A stretch of DNA of 54,693 nucleotides from a virus (IMGVR_UViG_3300025913_000044:1-54693), one strand, 5' to 3'. Counted from the first letter of the stretch, positions 1-8,132 are shown. A program made the numbers and translations. The notes: generated from the letters alone by a model not told the origin.

Positions 1-234
1 GGCGCTGACAACGGCCAGATGGGTGACACGCTCATCGAGGCCGTGCGCAAGTCGATGGATAACTTCGACCAGGCGCTCTACAACGCTGACCTGTGGCGCA
101 ACGCGGAACTGACGCAATCCATGTTCCGGGTCAAACCCATCGAGAACGGGGTCTTTGAATCCATTGCCCCTCCGGGTAATTGGATTGACCTGTGCTCCAA
201 GGTCGGCAGCAACACCACCGCATTCATTGTATGA
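1..234 (+). CDS. E2-like ubiquitin-conjugation protein, C-terminal part (gene begins at 54220)
   Basis: This is the last 77 codons of a gene whose start lies at the far right end of the window; the two pieces join in frame to give 235 residues. The joined protein resembles the prokaryotic E2 family D (PRTRC protein B): an RWTPPP...RF segment, then LFAVDYRPVPP, then PLxNV...NGQ, the last falling exactly on the junction. As far as I recall, relatives carry a VCxG-type motif just after this; here it reads NGQMGD. The only Cys in the whole joined protein is near the C-terminus (LCSKVG, joined residue 223). The stop overlaps the next start (ATGA). If the ends did not join, this would be a fragment without a convincing start. 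Family placement is by motif memory, not a search. Confidence 0.7.
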   Translation, partial: GADNGQMGDTLIEAVRKSMDNFDQALYNADLWRNAELTQSMFRVKPIENGVFESIAPPGNWIDLCSKVGSNTTAFIV

Positions 235-584
235 GACACGTATCATTATTTGAGGGGCTGCAACAAGGTGGCACCAAGGTCGAGGGAACGACCAATCCGC
301 ATTGGTCCACGTTTGAGACGTTCCTGGCCAAGCCGCAGTATCAGCTCATCCTGCAAGCCCCCGCAACTCCCGACCAAACCATCGACAACTATGTCATGGC
401 CTCACTCCTGATGCTGACCAACAACCTGGCCAATCGGCTTCTGGGCGGCACGGACGCTCAGACGTTTGTGAATCTGGTCAATCGTGCTGTCGAGCGTTAC
501 AACTCGGTGGCTAATCCACCGCGCACCGCTTCCGACTTGTTGCGGGCGCGCATCGCAGGCGTTGTCGCCAACTGGCCCAAATGA
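231..584 (+). CDS. Hypothetical protein between E2-like and E1-like genes
   Basis: A 117-residue protein translationally coupled on both sides: its ATG overlaps the E2-like stop (ATGA) and its own stop overlaps the E1-like start. An upstream GTG or ATG in the same frame would run deep into the E2-like gene, so the overlap start is preferred. The protein is soluble and probably mostly helical in its second half (residues 55-110), with no Cys and no recognised motif. Its position inside a tightly coupled Ubl/E2/E1/JAB operon suggests a subunit or adaptor of that system, but no function can be assigned from sequence. Confidence 0.75.
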   Translation: MRHVSLFEGLQQGGTKVEGTTNPHWSTFETFLAKPQYQLILQAPATPDQTIDNYVMASLLMLTNNLANRLLGGTDAQTFVNLVNRAVERYNSVANPPRTASDLLRARIAGVVANWPK

Positions 585-1282
585 ACTACCTCATCGGAGC
601 AGGCGGTGTGGGCTCCTGGCTGGCCCCATCGCTGTGCCTTTTAACAGGCCAGGACAACGTCACCCTCATTGACGGGGATGAACTGGAAGAGAAGAACCTC
701 AACCGGCAACTCTTCACCCGTCAACATCTGCGCCAGAACAAGGCCACGGCTTTGTCCCGGCTCTACAACTGTCACGCCATTCCTGCGTGGTATTCCATGG
801 GTCGATTCCATATCGAGCCCGAGGATGTGCTCATGGTGTGCGCGGACAATCACCCGGCCCGACTGGCGGCACTCAACGAGTGTGACGCGCGCGGCTGCCG
901 GGCTATCGTGGCGGCCAACGAGACTCACAGCTCGGAGGCCTACTACTATCAGCGTTCGTGGCGAGGCACCAAGCTGGACCCGCGCGTTTATTATCCGGAT
1001 ATCCTGAGCGTGCGCGAGGGCGACCCCTTGGCTGCGGCCATCGGTTGCACTGGTGAAGCTCAGGAGCAAAATCCCCAACTGGTCAGCGCCAACTTCAGTG
1101 CGGCGGCTCTGGCCCAGAATCTCTTCGTCGTTTGGATTATGGAAGCGCCGAAGTTCGAGCAGGACACGCTCCCCTTCCTGCCCCACCGATTGGTGAGCAA
1201 CTTAACAAAACTGGAGTCTTTCCGAGTGAAAGATTCCGCAACTGAAAGGACAAATGGATCAGAACACACAGTCACCGCCTGA
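581..1282 (+). CDS. E1-like ThiF/MoeB-family adenylating enzyme
   Basis: A 233-residue ThiF-fold protein expected to adenylate the C-terminus of the Ubl encoded at 53915. It starts directly with the Rossmann nucleotide loop (IGAGGVGS, residues 5-12), followed by the acidic strand end LIDGDELEEKNLNRQ (residues 29-43), whose D...N.NRQ pattern contacts ATP in this family. A later IGCTGE segment (Cys156) is the best candidate for a catalytic or relay Cys, and QNPQLVSANFSAAALAQN resembles the helix of PRTRC-type ThiF proteins. It lacks the large extra domains of eukaryotic E1s. ATG overlaps the previous stop; the next gene starts inside its last 29 bases behind a strong ribosome-binding site. The family call is confident; the Ubl as substrate is inferred from the neighbourhood. 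Confidence 0.9.
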   Translation: MNYLIGAGGVGSWLAPSLCLLTGQDNVTLIDGDELEEKNLNRQLFTRQHLRQNKATALSRLYNCHAIPAWYSMGRFHIEPEDVLMVCADNHPARLAALNECDARGCRAIVAANETHSSEAYYYQRSWRGTKLDPRVYYPDILSVREGDPLAAAIGCTGEAQEQNPQLVSANFSAAALAQNLFVVWIMEAPKFEQDTLPFLPHRLVSNLTKLESFRVKDSATERTNGSEHTVTA

Positions 1283-1907
1283 GGCGGTCCCCCCGGCCCC
1301 AGTGGCCGAGTTATTCCCGGTCAAGACCTGCGCTATCGAGCAGGTGCTCAGTCCGGGAACACTCAAGCTGCTCAAGCTAATGCCCGACCATGAGGTGCAC
1401 CGCACCCTGGCTTTGTCGGAGCTCAAGCGTCCCCTGCCTGATGAGTGCAAGACCTTTGCGCAAATCCAGGAATGGGTGGAGTTCAACATCAAGAAGGACA
1501 TCATCGCGCCCAAGCCCACATCTGGCATTACAGCCATCTTGGAGCGCAAGGAAAGGGTGTCGGGTAATTGCAGATTTACCGAGACCCAAATCGGCCGCCA
1601 CCAGTACACGCTGGATGACAATGCACTCCGAGACCTGCTGGAAAATGCCGTGGACAACGAGCACGACCTGGATTGGTTTCTGGATTCCTGCGAGGATCGG
1701 ATTCGGGAGTTCTGTGACGAAGAGCCACCGGACATGGAAGGCCAAGGGGACTACCAGTATGACAACCACGAAACGGAAGAAACCGTTCATACCAATACCG
1801 TCATCCGGAACTCTGTCACGTTCCGGGAGATGGTGTATGACTACGTTCGCGACCAATTCCGGGCCCAGTTCAATGAACTCCAAAGCGACAACGACGAGCA
1901 GGACTGA
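1254..1907 (+). CDS. Hypothetical acidic protein of the ubiquitin-like cassette
   Basis: A 217-residue protein starting inside the end of the E1-like gene; the start is fixed by the motif GAAAGGACAAATG. The N-terminus is proline-rich, the middle is mixed helix and strand, and residues 125-180 are strongly acidic (runs of D and E) before a helical C-terminus. I do not recognise the family. It sits between the E1-like and JAB genes and is probably co-translated with both, so it may be a substrate, an adaptor or a regulator of the conjugation system. No zinc motif and no membrane segment are visible. Confidence 0.8.
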   Translation: MDQNTQSPPEAVPPAPVAELFPVKTCAIEQVLSPGTLKLLKLMPDHEVHRTLALSELKRPLPDECKTFAQIQEWVEFNIKKDIIAPKPTSGITAILERKERVSGNCRFTETQIGRHQYTLDDNALRDLLENAVDNEHDLDWFLDSCEDRIREFCDEEPPDMEGQGDYQYDNHETEETVHTNTVIRNSVTFREMVYDYVRDQFRAQFNELQSDNDEQD

Positions 1908-1909
1908 TT

Positions 1910-3148
1910 ATGAAATTACTCAATCCCAAAGCTGAGATTAAAACCGAGAAGAGTTTCCCGGGTCTCTTGAACTGCGTGTTCAAATACGAAATCAAGAGCG
2001 CCAGTGCGACTCTCGATTATCAGGGCCCGCAGATGGACCCCGTCATCTGGAAGCAGGTGTTGGCGTTCTTCCAGTGGACCTACGACACCACCCACAGCGA
2101 GAGCCAGGTGCGGCTCTTTGTGAACCTCAAGGAGCCCAAGTGGGCGGCTTGGGCGTTCCCACAGGAAGCCCGCACCGGGATGACCGCCAAGGAGCTGGAC
2201 ACCGACGACATGAAGTTGCAACGCGCCCAGTTCGGCGATGCCGATGGCTGGGTTTACTTCGGCACCGTGCATCATCATTGCTCGGCCTCGGCGTTCCAGT
2301 CGGGCACCGACGAGGACAACGAGAAGGGCATCGACGGGCTGCATATCACTATCGGCTCGATGAACGGACCGCACTACGACATGCACGCCCGCTTTTATTT
2401 GGGCGGCTGCAAGTTTGAACCGGACCTGAGCAAGTTCTGGGATATTGGAGCCAACCTGAAGGAGCTCTGCCCGGTCAGCTTGTGGGACCAAATCGCGCGC
2501 TTCCAGATGACACGCAAGGTGTCAGCCGACACTGTGTACCCGGCACAGTGGCGGACGAACTTAATCGAGGTTAAGGCCACGTTTCCCACTGGAGCGACGG
2601 ATTACCGGGACTACCGATACTCAAATGCGTCCTACCCTTGGACGCCGAGCGCGTCGTCGGCTGCGCAAACTGGGTATCTGGGAGGAACGAACAGCAACGG
2701 GGGTTCGCCTCCACTATCCCGATGGATACGGGCGCGGCGCGCGTTAGGCGAGCTGGCCATGGACATGCTGGCTCATCCTTATTCCATCAAAGACCAGCAG
2801 CAACTGTCCGAATGGATTGAGGCGCTGCACCTGGGCCAGGGCCAAAACAACCAGGAGGACGAGGTGTTCGAGCAGTTGAGCAAGCTCTTCACTGTCCTGG
2901 GCAAGCACGATGTTCAGCTCATCGACCTGTGGGGTGAGGTGCCGCACGACGGCAGGCTGGACGGACCGATCAGCTCCTACAAGACGGGTTTGGGGATCAC
3001 CTCGCACCCGGCCAATCCAGCCAACGTCACCACCAAAGCCGCCACCACCGGCCAGGTGCTGGGGTTGGTGGAGAAGAACGAAATACCCATCAAGCAGGAA
3101 TCCATGCTGGACATGGAGGACCGAGGCTACTCGGGCATGATGGACTAA
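1910..3148 (+). CDS. JAB/JAMM metallopeptidase (deubiquitinase-like)
   Basis: A 412-residue protein whose first half contains a full JAMM metal site: H121-x-H123, seven residues, S131, two residues, D134, matching HxH-x7-S-x2-D exactly. Candidate catalytic Glu residues precede it (E75 or E86). After the motif, GLHITIGSMNGPHYDMHARFY has the strand pattern of the JAB fold. Such enzymes remove or mature ubiquitin-like tags using zinc. The C-terminal 170 residues (helical, Gln/Asp-rich) are unrecognised and may bind substrate or partners. It starts two bases after the preceding stop and closes the tightly coupled Ubl/E2/E1 block; a strong hairpin follows its stop. Tag removal or processing is inferred from family and context. 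Confidence 0.88.
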   Translation: MKLLNPKAEIKTEKSFPGLLNCVFKYEIKSASATLDYQGPQMDPVIWKQVLAFFQWTYDTTHSESQVRLFVNLKEPKWAAWAFPQEARTGMTAKELDTDDMKLQRAQFGDADGWVYFGTVHHHCSASAFQSGTDEDNEKGIDGLHITIGSMNGPHYDMHARFYLGGCKFEPDLSKFWDIGANLKELCPVSLWDQIARFQMTRKVSADTVYPAQWRTNLIEVKATFPTGATDYRDYRYSNASYPWTPSASSAAQTGYLGGTNSNGGSPPLSRWIRARRALGELAMDMLAHPYSIKDQQQLSEWIEALHLGQGQNNQEDEVFEQLSKLFTVLGKHDVQLIDLWGEVPHDGRLDGPISSYKTGLGITSHPANPANVTTKAATTGQVLGLVEKNEIPIKQESMLDMEDRGYSGMMD

Positions 3149-3163
3149 CGACAGAAACCAAAA

Positions 3164-3193
3164 GCCCGGTCGGGAAACAACTCCCGGCCGGGC
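3164..3193 (+). terminator. Hairpin after the JAB gene, possible attenuator
   Basis: GCCCGGTCGGG pairs with CCCGGCCGGGC over 11 base pairs (one T-G wobble) around a short A-rich loop. No T-run follows; the next ribosome-binding motif begins five bases later. It could be a weak terminator, an RNA-stabilising hairpin or an attenuator between the JAB gene and the zinc-finger/ParB-like pair. Confidence 0.6.
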
Positions 3194-3212
3194 GTCTGAA
3201 AGGACAAACACT

Positions 3213-3617
3213 ATGAGTAAAGTAACCAATCCCGCCTTCACTGACAAGTGCCCGCTTTGCGACAAGGTCATCGGCGCTATCAGCGAGCGGGGTCTCAAGC
3301 AAGGCATGGGCGTGCACAAACGCATGGCTCACGGCATCAAGGGCAGGCAGGGCCATTACGGTGCAGCCCTGGCTGAACGGGCTAAAAAGGCCATCGAAGC
3401 GCGCTGGGCCGGGCACGTGAAACAGTCCCCGGAGGAAGTGCGGGCCCGGGCGCGAGCGCATTACTACGCGAAAAAGGCCCAGCGCACCCAAGCAAGCATC
3501 ACCGCAGCCTCCAATGGAGTGGCGGTGCCCACCAAACAGGCTTCCGACGCGGTGGCCTGCAAACTCTCCGAGTGCCCTTGCTGCGGTACTCGGTTCTACA
3601 TGGTGAGGGGCCAATGA
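3213..3617 (+). CDS. Small zinc-finger protein
   Basis: A 134-residue basic protein. The N-terminus holds a C2H2-like finger (CPLC at residues 13-16, then H35 and H40 in GVHKRMAH), and the C-terminus ends with a CPCCG knuckle. The middle is Arg/Ala/Lys-rich and probably helical. GAAAGGACAAA precedes the ATG, and the stop overlaps the start of the ParB-like gene (ATGA). Nucleic-acid binding is likely from composition and fingers. The protein at 48197 carries a similar C-terminal CPHC...H...H finger, so the phage may use related fingers twice. Its role next to the conjugation cassette is unknown. Confidence 0.8.
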   Translation: MSKVTNPAFTDKCPLCDKVIGAISERGLKQGMGVHKRMAHGIKGRQGHYGAALAERAKKAIEARWAGHVKQSPEEVRARARAHYYAKKAQRTQASITAASNGVAVPTKQASDAVACKLSECPCCGTRFYMVRGQ

Positions 3618-4573
3618 GTCCTCCCAAGAAAGAGCGGGAGATTAAGGTCCCCGTAAAACAGAAGAGCTCCAGCTTTGCGTCGCAGCTCAAATACAAGGTT
3701 GTCTCCGACACCGAGGTGGACTTCACCAAGGAGAAAGCCTTTGAGTTTCTGGAGCTCAAAACCTTCGACGGGGAACGGCCGGTGCGTGAGCGCCACGTGC
3801 AGTTCCTCTTCGATGAATGGGCCGCAGGCCGGTTCCTGTGGCAGAACATCATCCTGGCCAGCGCACGCTGCGAAGGCTTGGAATATCGCATCAACGGTCA
3901 GCACACCTGCTGGATGCGCGTCAATGTCCCGGAACGCCAAGAACCGCTCAAAGTGCGAGCCCGCATCATGGTTTATTCGGTGGAGAACTCCGACCAGTTG
4001 CGTGGTCTTTACTCAGCCTTTGACCGGGGTGCCCCGCGCACTCAAGGTCATCTGAGCCGGGTGCTGCTCATCGACACCAAGGCGGTGGACGGGATTCCGG
4101 TCGGGCTCATCAATCAGCTCATCTCCGGGTTCCGCGTGTTCTTCGCGCCCAAGGATAGCAAGCAGCGGGCTATGAGCATCAACGACTGGTGCGGTTTGAT
4201 TCAGAACAACTATTCGGACCTGTTCTGTATCAGCGGCCGGTTCCTGGCCTTGCACGCCAGCGAGGCTCCGTGGGTGAAGCGGGCCGCGGTCATTGGCGCA
4301 ATGATGGCCACCTTTGGCAAGAACATCAAAGCGTCTGAGGAGTTCTGGACCCCGGTCTTTAATGGGGTGGGACTGCAAACCAAAAGCGACCCGCGCTATC
4401 AACTGCGCCGGTATCTGGAAACTCACGGACACGACGTAGCCAGCACGAACATCGTGAAGGTCTCCCCCGAGGAGATGTTCTGCGTGTCGGTCAATCTGTG
4501 GAATCACTGGCGCAGGGGCGGCTCGGTGACCACGGTCAAATCGGTAGGAGCCCGGCCTTCGGTCCTGGCTTAG
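3614..4573 (+). CDS. ParB/DGQHR-like domain protein
   Basis: A 319-residue protein; the ATG overlapping the zinc-finger stop is preferred over an upstream in-frame ATG. Around residues 85-115, ASARCEGLEYRINGQHT resembles the G-Q-H core of ParB-type nuclease and DGQHR proteins (usually a DGQHR stretch), followed by the variable strand-helix region expected for that fold. The rest is mostly helical. ParB-like proteins bind DNA, and some cleave it or bind CTP. PRTRC cassettes are named for the pairing of ParB-related and ThiF-related genes, so the position downstream of the E1/JAB block fits. The call rests on one motif and context and is moderate. Confidence 0.65.
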   Translation: MSPPKKEREIKVPVKQKSSSFASQLKYKVVSDTEVDFTKEKAFEFLELKTFDGERPVRERHVQFLFDEWAAGRFLWQNIILASARCEGLEYRINGQHTCWMRVNVPERQEPLKVRARIMVYSVENSDQLRGLYSAFDRGAPRTQGHLSRVLLIDTKAVDGIPVGLINQLISGFRVFFAPKDSKQRAMSINDWCGLIQNNYSDLFCISGRFLALHASEAPWVKRAAVIGAMMATFGKNIKASEEFWTPVFNGVGLQTKSDPRYQLRRYLETHGHDVASTNIVKVSPEEMFCVSVNLWNHWRRGGSVTTVKSVGARPSVLA

Positions 4574-4577
4574 CATT

Positions 4578-4916
4578 ATGAAACAATCAACAAAACCCAA
4601 ACGGCACCCCCTCAAGTGGACCTTTGATGACGAGGCGCAAGCCACGCTCAAAGCTCTGGCGGAGATGGGCCGCAGTAACGCGCAGATCCGGCAACGCACC
4701 GGATTTACGAACAACGAAATCAACTACGCCCTGGGCAAGTCTCAGGCCGTGGAAGGCAAGAAGGGTGGCTACCGCCACGGCTGGGCCAATGGCACCAGCA
4801 CCTTTGCCAAGCGGGTGGAAAAGGATTACCTGGCCGTTCTGGTTCAGGACACCTTGCGCCACCTGCCTGTACAGATTCTCCATCCGACACCAAAAACGGT
4901 GCGGGTGGATGAGTAA
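4578..4916 (+). CDS. Small helix-turn-helix-like protein
   Basis: A 112-residue basic protein starting four bases after the ParB-like stop. Residues 25-55 (LKALAEMGRSNAQIRQRTGF, then TNNEINYALGK) look like a helix-turn-helix of the resolvase/MerR-like sort, followed by a basic GYRHGW segment. This suggests a small DNA-binding protein or recombination accessory factor. No partner domain is visible. It may be co-expressed with the ParB-like gene. Confidence 0.65.
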   Translation: MKQSTKPKRHPLKWTFDDEAQATLKALAEMGRSNAQIRQRTGFTNNEINYALGKSQAVEGKKGGYRHGWANGTSTFAKRVEKDYLAVLVQDTLRHLPVQILHPTPKTVRVDE

Positions 4917-4950
4917 ACCTAAAACCTAAAACTGAAAGGACAGAAACAAC

Positions 4951-5328
4951 ATGGCTAAAGTATTCAAAGTGGTCAGCGTGACTAGCGGCCGCAGCCAGCC
5001 ACCGCGCAGCGCGATGGCAGGCAAGCTCCCCCGCGAGCTGGTGATCGAGTATCCCATCGGGGTGGCGGTCAAACCCAAGCACGGCCGGGTGTTTGCCTTC
5101 GACAACCTGACCGACGCTATCACGTTCCGAAAGGGTCATTACGAATGTCGGGTTCACGAAGCGCAGGCGGGCAAGACCTACCCGGTCAGCACCACCATCG
5201 TGGGCAACATCGGCAGTCTCGACCACATCCTCAAATGGTGGAGGGGGCTGTTCCATTACGGACTCTCTCCCGCGCCAAAGGGCACGGTGCTGTGCGACTT
5301 CATCATCCTGGGAAAGGAAGTCTGGTGA
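4951..5328 (+). CDS. Hypothetical protein
   Basis: A 125-residue protein preceded by GAAAGGACAGA. It is basic at the N-terminus (KVVSVTSGRSQPP) with alternating strand-like stretches and no recognised motif. Its stop overlaps the GTG start of the next gene. Its ribosome-binding motif is shared with the conjugation and replication genes, so it is probably early. Function unknown. Confidence 0.7.
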   Translation: MAKVFKVVSVTSGRSQPPRSAMAGKLPRELVIEYPIGVAVKPKHGRVFAFDNLTDAITFRKGHYECRVHEAQAGKTYPVSTTIVGNIGSLDHILKWWRGLFHYGLSPAPKGTVLCDFIILGKEVW

Positions 5329-5570
5329 GCGAGGAGCAGCCGTGGAGAACAGTCAAGCTCCGCGAGATCCTCACCGAAAAGCAGATCCGGCAACTGACCA
5401 AGGTGATGAATAAGCACCGCGGCAAGCCCACACTCACCAGCGAGCTCAAGAAACTTCTGGAGCCGCTGGCCGAGCAACTAGAAGCCAAGGGGGTCCTCCC
5501 GGATTACCTGGCTTACTACCTGACCTATGCGGCCGACAAATTCCCGGAAGGGAAGCCGCGCAATAACTAA
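5325..5570 (+). CDS. Small hypothetical protein (GTG start)
   Basis: An 81-residue, Lys/Glu/Leu-rich, probably all-helical protein. The GTG that overlaps the upstream stop (GTGA) is chosen because an in-frame ATG further upstream would lie deep inside the previous gene. The segment TEKQIRQLTKVMNKHR is amphipathic. A strong terminator follows. Function unknown. Confidence 0.65.
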   Translation: MSEEQPWRTVKLREILTEKQIRQLTKVMNKHRGKPTLTSELKKLLEPLAEQLEAKGVLPDYLAYYLTYAADKFPEGKPRNN

Positions 5571-5622
5571 CGAACTTGCGTGGCGTGAGGTCCATTTGTC
5601 CTTCCAGAGCGCGGCGCGCAAC

Positions 5623-5663
5623 GCCGCCCATTCGGGGTCACTCCCGGGTGGGCGGCACTTTTT
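5623..5663 (+). terminator. Rho-independent terminator
   Basis: GCCGCCCA pairs perfectly with TGGGCGGC, an inner TCGGG pairs with CCCGG, and the hairpin is followed by ACTTTTT. It lies 50 bases past the preceding stop and ends the transcript that begins in the ubiquitin-like cassette, or attenuates it into the replication genes. Confidence 0.85.
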
Positions 5664-5664
5664 C

Positions 5665-5901
5665 ATGAGAATAAAACGACTCCTGGTTAAGTGGTTTCCA
5701 ACATACTGGATCTACGCAGACTACTCTCCCTTCAAACCGGAGCGTCATGTCTGCCTCAAGATCCGGGGCCGATGGCCTGCCACGCGTTGGGCGAGGGGAT
5801 TCCTAAGGCGTCACCCGTACGGAGCGGTGGAGATAACCAAGCATCGTCCCCGTTGGAAAAATGGAGAACTAGTCACACTCGGTCGTCACGACAAACGATG
5901 A
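5665..5901 (+). CDS. Small basic hypothetical protein
   Basis: A 78-residue, very basic, aromatic-rich protein (RIKRLLVKWFPTYWIYADYS at the start). Its ATG follows the terminator T-run directly and has no ribosome-binding site, so initiation is unclear; an in-frame ATG lies further upstream at 5527. Its stop overlaps the next ATG. The composition differs from shadow frames, but I cannot exclude that it is not translated. Confidence 0.45.
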   Translation: MRIKRLLVKWFPTYWIYADYSPFKPERHVCLKIRGRWPATRWARGFLRRHPYGAVEITKHRPRWKNGELVTLGRHDKR

Positions 5902-6125
5902 ACAGAAAAACTAAAACCTGCCCCAAGTGCCACGGCACCGGTCAAGTGACCGATGACATCTGGCTGGGGCTACACATGCGCGGCCTGCGCCGCCAAGCCG
6001 GGCACAGCCTGCGCGTCTTGGCCAAACGGATGGGCTACTCCGCCCCCTACATCAGCGACCTGGAATTGGGTCGCCGTCATTGGACACCTGAACTCATCAA
6101 GGTCTACAGCTACGCACTCAAATGA
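5898..6125 (+). CDS. Zinc-knuckle plus XRE-type helix-turn-helix regulator
   Basis: A 75-residue protein with CPKCHGTG (a DnaJ-like half zinc site) at residues 8-15, followed by an XRE-type HTH: LRRQAGHSLRVLAKRMGYSA then PYISDLELGRRHWTPELI. The recognition helix is near residues 48-58. XRE proteins repress or activate promoters by binding inverted repeats. It is coupled to genes on both sides by ATGA overlaps and lies just after a terminator, which suits a local regulator. Confidence 0.8.
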   Translation: MNRKTKTCPKCHGTGQVTDDIWLGLHMRGLRRQAGHSLRVLAKRMGYSAPYISDLELGRRHWTPELIKVYSYALK

Positions 6126-6343
6126 AACACATCACTCGCGCCAAGGGCGGCACCAAAGAACGCCGCGTCTTGGTTTCCAAAATCCAAATCCCGGACTTGT
6201 GGAACGTCGTCCACGGCTGGGACAACATCGAGGCCCGGGACCGGGAACTCATCCTGGAAACCTGGCACCTCGCTCACGATCTGCTGCGCGCAGTCAGGGA
6301 GGCTGGAGAAATGGAATCAGAAACACTTCGGTCAATGCGGTAA
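6122..6343 (+). CDS. Small hypothetical protein
   Basis: A 73-residue protein starting at an ATGA overlap with the XRE-type gene. It has a basic N-terminus and an acidic helical C-terminal half (ARDRELILETWHLAHDLLRA). No motif is recognised. It may partner the HTH protein or the downstream ATPase. Confidence 0.6.
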   Translation: MKHITRAKGGTKERRVLVSKIQIPDLWNVVHGWDNIEARDRELILETWHLAHDLLRAVREAGEMESETLRSMR

Positions 6344-6356
6344 AAACCAAACACCA

Positions 6357-6611
6357 ATGCCGCACACTGACTTCTCTCCCAGCTACACAGTCACCTTCAA
6401 CGCGAGCGAGTTTCGCATTGTCGGACTGGCGTTGGCAGGCAGGCTCAAGGACCGCGAGGACATTGAGGCTGCGCTCAGACTCAACTTCCAAATCCTGGGA
6501 CAAAGAGTGTCCCACCTGGACGTTTATATGCAGCAATCCAAGAAGGCGCTCGAAAACGCCGACCGGGCGCTGCTCGACATCAACCAAAACACAGAAAAAC
6601 ATGGCACTTAA
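6357..6611 (+). CDS. Small hypothetical helical protein
   Basis: An 84-residue protein; after a short strand (YTVTFNASEFRIVGLAL) it is helical with heptad-like spacing. Its 3-prime end overlaps the start of the ATPase gene, so it may act with it. Unrecognised. Confidence 0.6.
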   Translation: MPHTDFSPSYTVTFNASEFRIVGLALAGRLKDREDIEAALRLNFQILGQRVSHLDVYMQQSKKALENADRALLDINQNTEKHGT

Positions 6612-8055
6612 AAAACTCGGTGGAGGTCAAGGCCTCCTGAAAGCTGGCTTCCTGGGATTCCAGGGCTCCGGCAAAACCTACACCGCGGTCCTCTTGGCCG
6701 CCGCGATCCGAAAGCAGTTCGGACTCAAGGGCCCCATTGCCCTCATCGACAGTGAAAACGCCACCGCGTATGTGGCTCCACTGGCACAAGAACTCACCGG
6801 CCTGGAGCTGGTAGGGGACCGCACCCGGGACTTCGACCAACTGGTCTCCCTGGGCCAAGACTGCGTGAAGGAAGGAGTCAGCGTGCTGGTGGCAGACAGC
6901 ATGACTCACTTCTGGCGCAACCTCTGCGACTGCTACCTGGCAGGCATCAACGAAAACAACGCCCGCAGGCAACGGCCACCGCGCTCGCGGCTGGAGTTCG
7001 CTGACTGGGGCCCGCTCAAAACTCAGTGGGCTAAATGGACGGACTTTTACCTGAACAGTCCGCTGCACATCATCATCTGCGGTCGTGCCGGTTACGAGTA
7101 TGACATGACCAAGAACGAGGAGACCGGGCGCAATGAGCTCAACAAGACCGGTATCAAAATGAAAACCGAAGGCGAGTTTGGCTTTGAGCCCTCACTCCTG
7201 GTCCAGATGGAAGTCGAGCAGGAGCCCGTCCGCGACGGGGGATTCCGCCAGATCCGCACCGCCACCATCCTCAAGGACAGGTTCGGCGTCATCGACGGTT
7301 CGGTGTTCCAGTTCCGCAAGGGCAAGGACCACGCCGAAGAAATGCAGGCGGTGTTCAATGCGTTTGGTCCTCACCTGACCATGCTCAAGCCCGGGGTTCA
7401 CTCCCAGGTCGCCACCGCCGTCAACGCCATGCCGGTCTCCGAGGAAGGCGACATCGAATGGTCCCGCGAGCGCAAGGCCAGGACCATCCTCTGCGAGGAA
7501 ATCCAGGGGGCCATCATCGAGCGTTACCCCGGCCAATCGGCCGAGGAGAAGAAAGCCAAAGCGGGAGTCCTGGCGCAGTACTTCGGCACCCGTTCCTGGA
7601 CGGCCGTCGAGTCCATGAACTCCACCCAACTCCGGGACGGGCTCTTCCTGCTCAAACAGGGGTTGGGCATCGACCCTCAACCACCGGCAAAAATTGCCGA
7701 TCCTAAAGACGACCTGGACATGGGTAAAAGCCCCCAGGAGGCGTCGAAGGCTCCAGAGTCCCCCAAGACAGGGCCCGAGGCCTCAAACCCCGGGAAAACC
7801 GCTAATCCTAAGCAGGAACCAGCCTCTAAAGAGGACATCACACCCCTCAAAATGGTCCGGTTCCTCCTGGAGAGCACCAAGCCGACGGTTACCGAGGCTC
7901 AAATCCTGGCCACCATGCACAGCGTTGGCAGCCTGGACGACCCCAAGGCAACCCTGGAGGAGCTGAGTTTGGCCGCGCCATTCGTGGTCACGCTGCTCAT
8001 GGAGCAGTTCAAGTCCTTCCACAATGCGGCCTGTGAGCTGCACAAAATCAAATGA
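6601..8055 (+). CDS. AAA/RecA-like ATPase, Sak4-type recombination protein candidate
   Basis: A 484-residue protein; the ATG before ALKKLGGGQGLLKAGFLGF is preferred because the upstream open frame is a shadow of other genes. Walker A is GFQGSGKT (residues 19-26), and Walker B is VLVADS with M-T-H following (near residues 93-100). The short N-terminus, a P-loop near residue 20 and a LIDSE strand match phage P-loop proteins of the Sak4/AAA_24 group, which assist single-strand annealing or replication. The C-terminal 130 residues are Pro/Lys/Glu-rich and probably a flexible tail or partner-binding region. It heads the replication/recombination block (helicase, primase-like, resolvase). Confidence 0.85.
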   Translation: MALKKLGGGQGLLKAGFLGFQGSGKTYTAVLLAAAIRKQFGLKGPIALIDSENATAYVAPLAQELTGLELVGDRTRDFDQLVSLGQDCVKEGVSVLVADSMTHFWRNLCDCYLAGINENNARRQRPPRSRLEFADWGPLKTQWAKWTDFYLNSPLHIIICGRAGYEYDMTKNEETGRNELNKTGIKMKTEGEFGFEPSLLVQMEVEQEPVRDGGFRQIRTATILKDRFGVIDGSVFQFRKGKDHAEEMQAVFNAFGPHLTMLKPGVHSQVATAVNAMPVSEEGDIEWSRERKARTILCEEIQGAIIERYPGQSAEEKKAKAGVLAQYFGTRSWTAVESMNSTQLRDGLFLLKQGLGIDPQPPAKIADPKDDLDMGKSPQEASKAPESPKTGPEASNPGKTANPKQEPASKEDITPLKMVRFLLESTKPTVTEAQILATMHSVGSLDDPKATLEELSLAAPFVVTLLMEQFKSFHNAACELHKIK

Positions 8056-8132
8056 CCGGCACCATCATCGGGCTGCTCATTGTTGTGGCCGTTATTGGCC
8101 TGATTATCTACGCCTGCCGAAGGGGTAGTTGA
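8052..8132 (+). CDS. Single-pass membrane micropeptide
   Basis: A 26-residue peptide: MTG, then a hydrophobic stretch (TIIGLLIVVAVIGLIIYA), then CRRGS. Its ATG overlaps the ATPase stop (ATGA), so coupled translation is plausible. It has one membrane helix with positive charges after it. It could be a small holin-like or regulatory membrane peptide. Confidence is limited by the size. Confidence 0.5.
   Translation: MTGTIIGLLIVVAVIGLIIYACRRGS

Noticed and set aside
5590-5605. GGAAGGACAAATGG on the leftward strand resembling the early ribosome-binding motif
   Set aside because: The frame it would start is a shadow of the upstream gene and lies before a rightward terminator.
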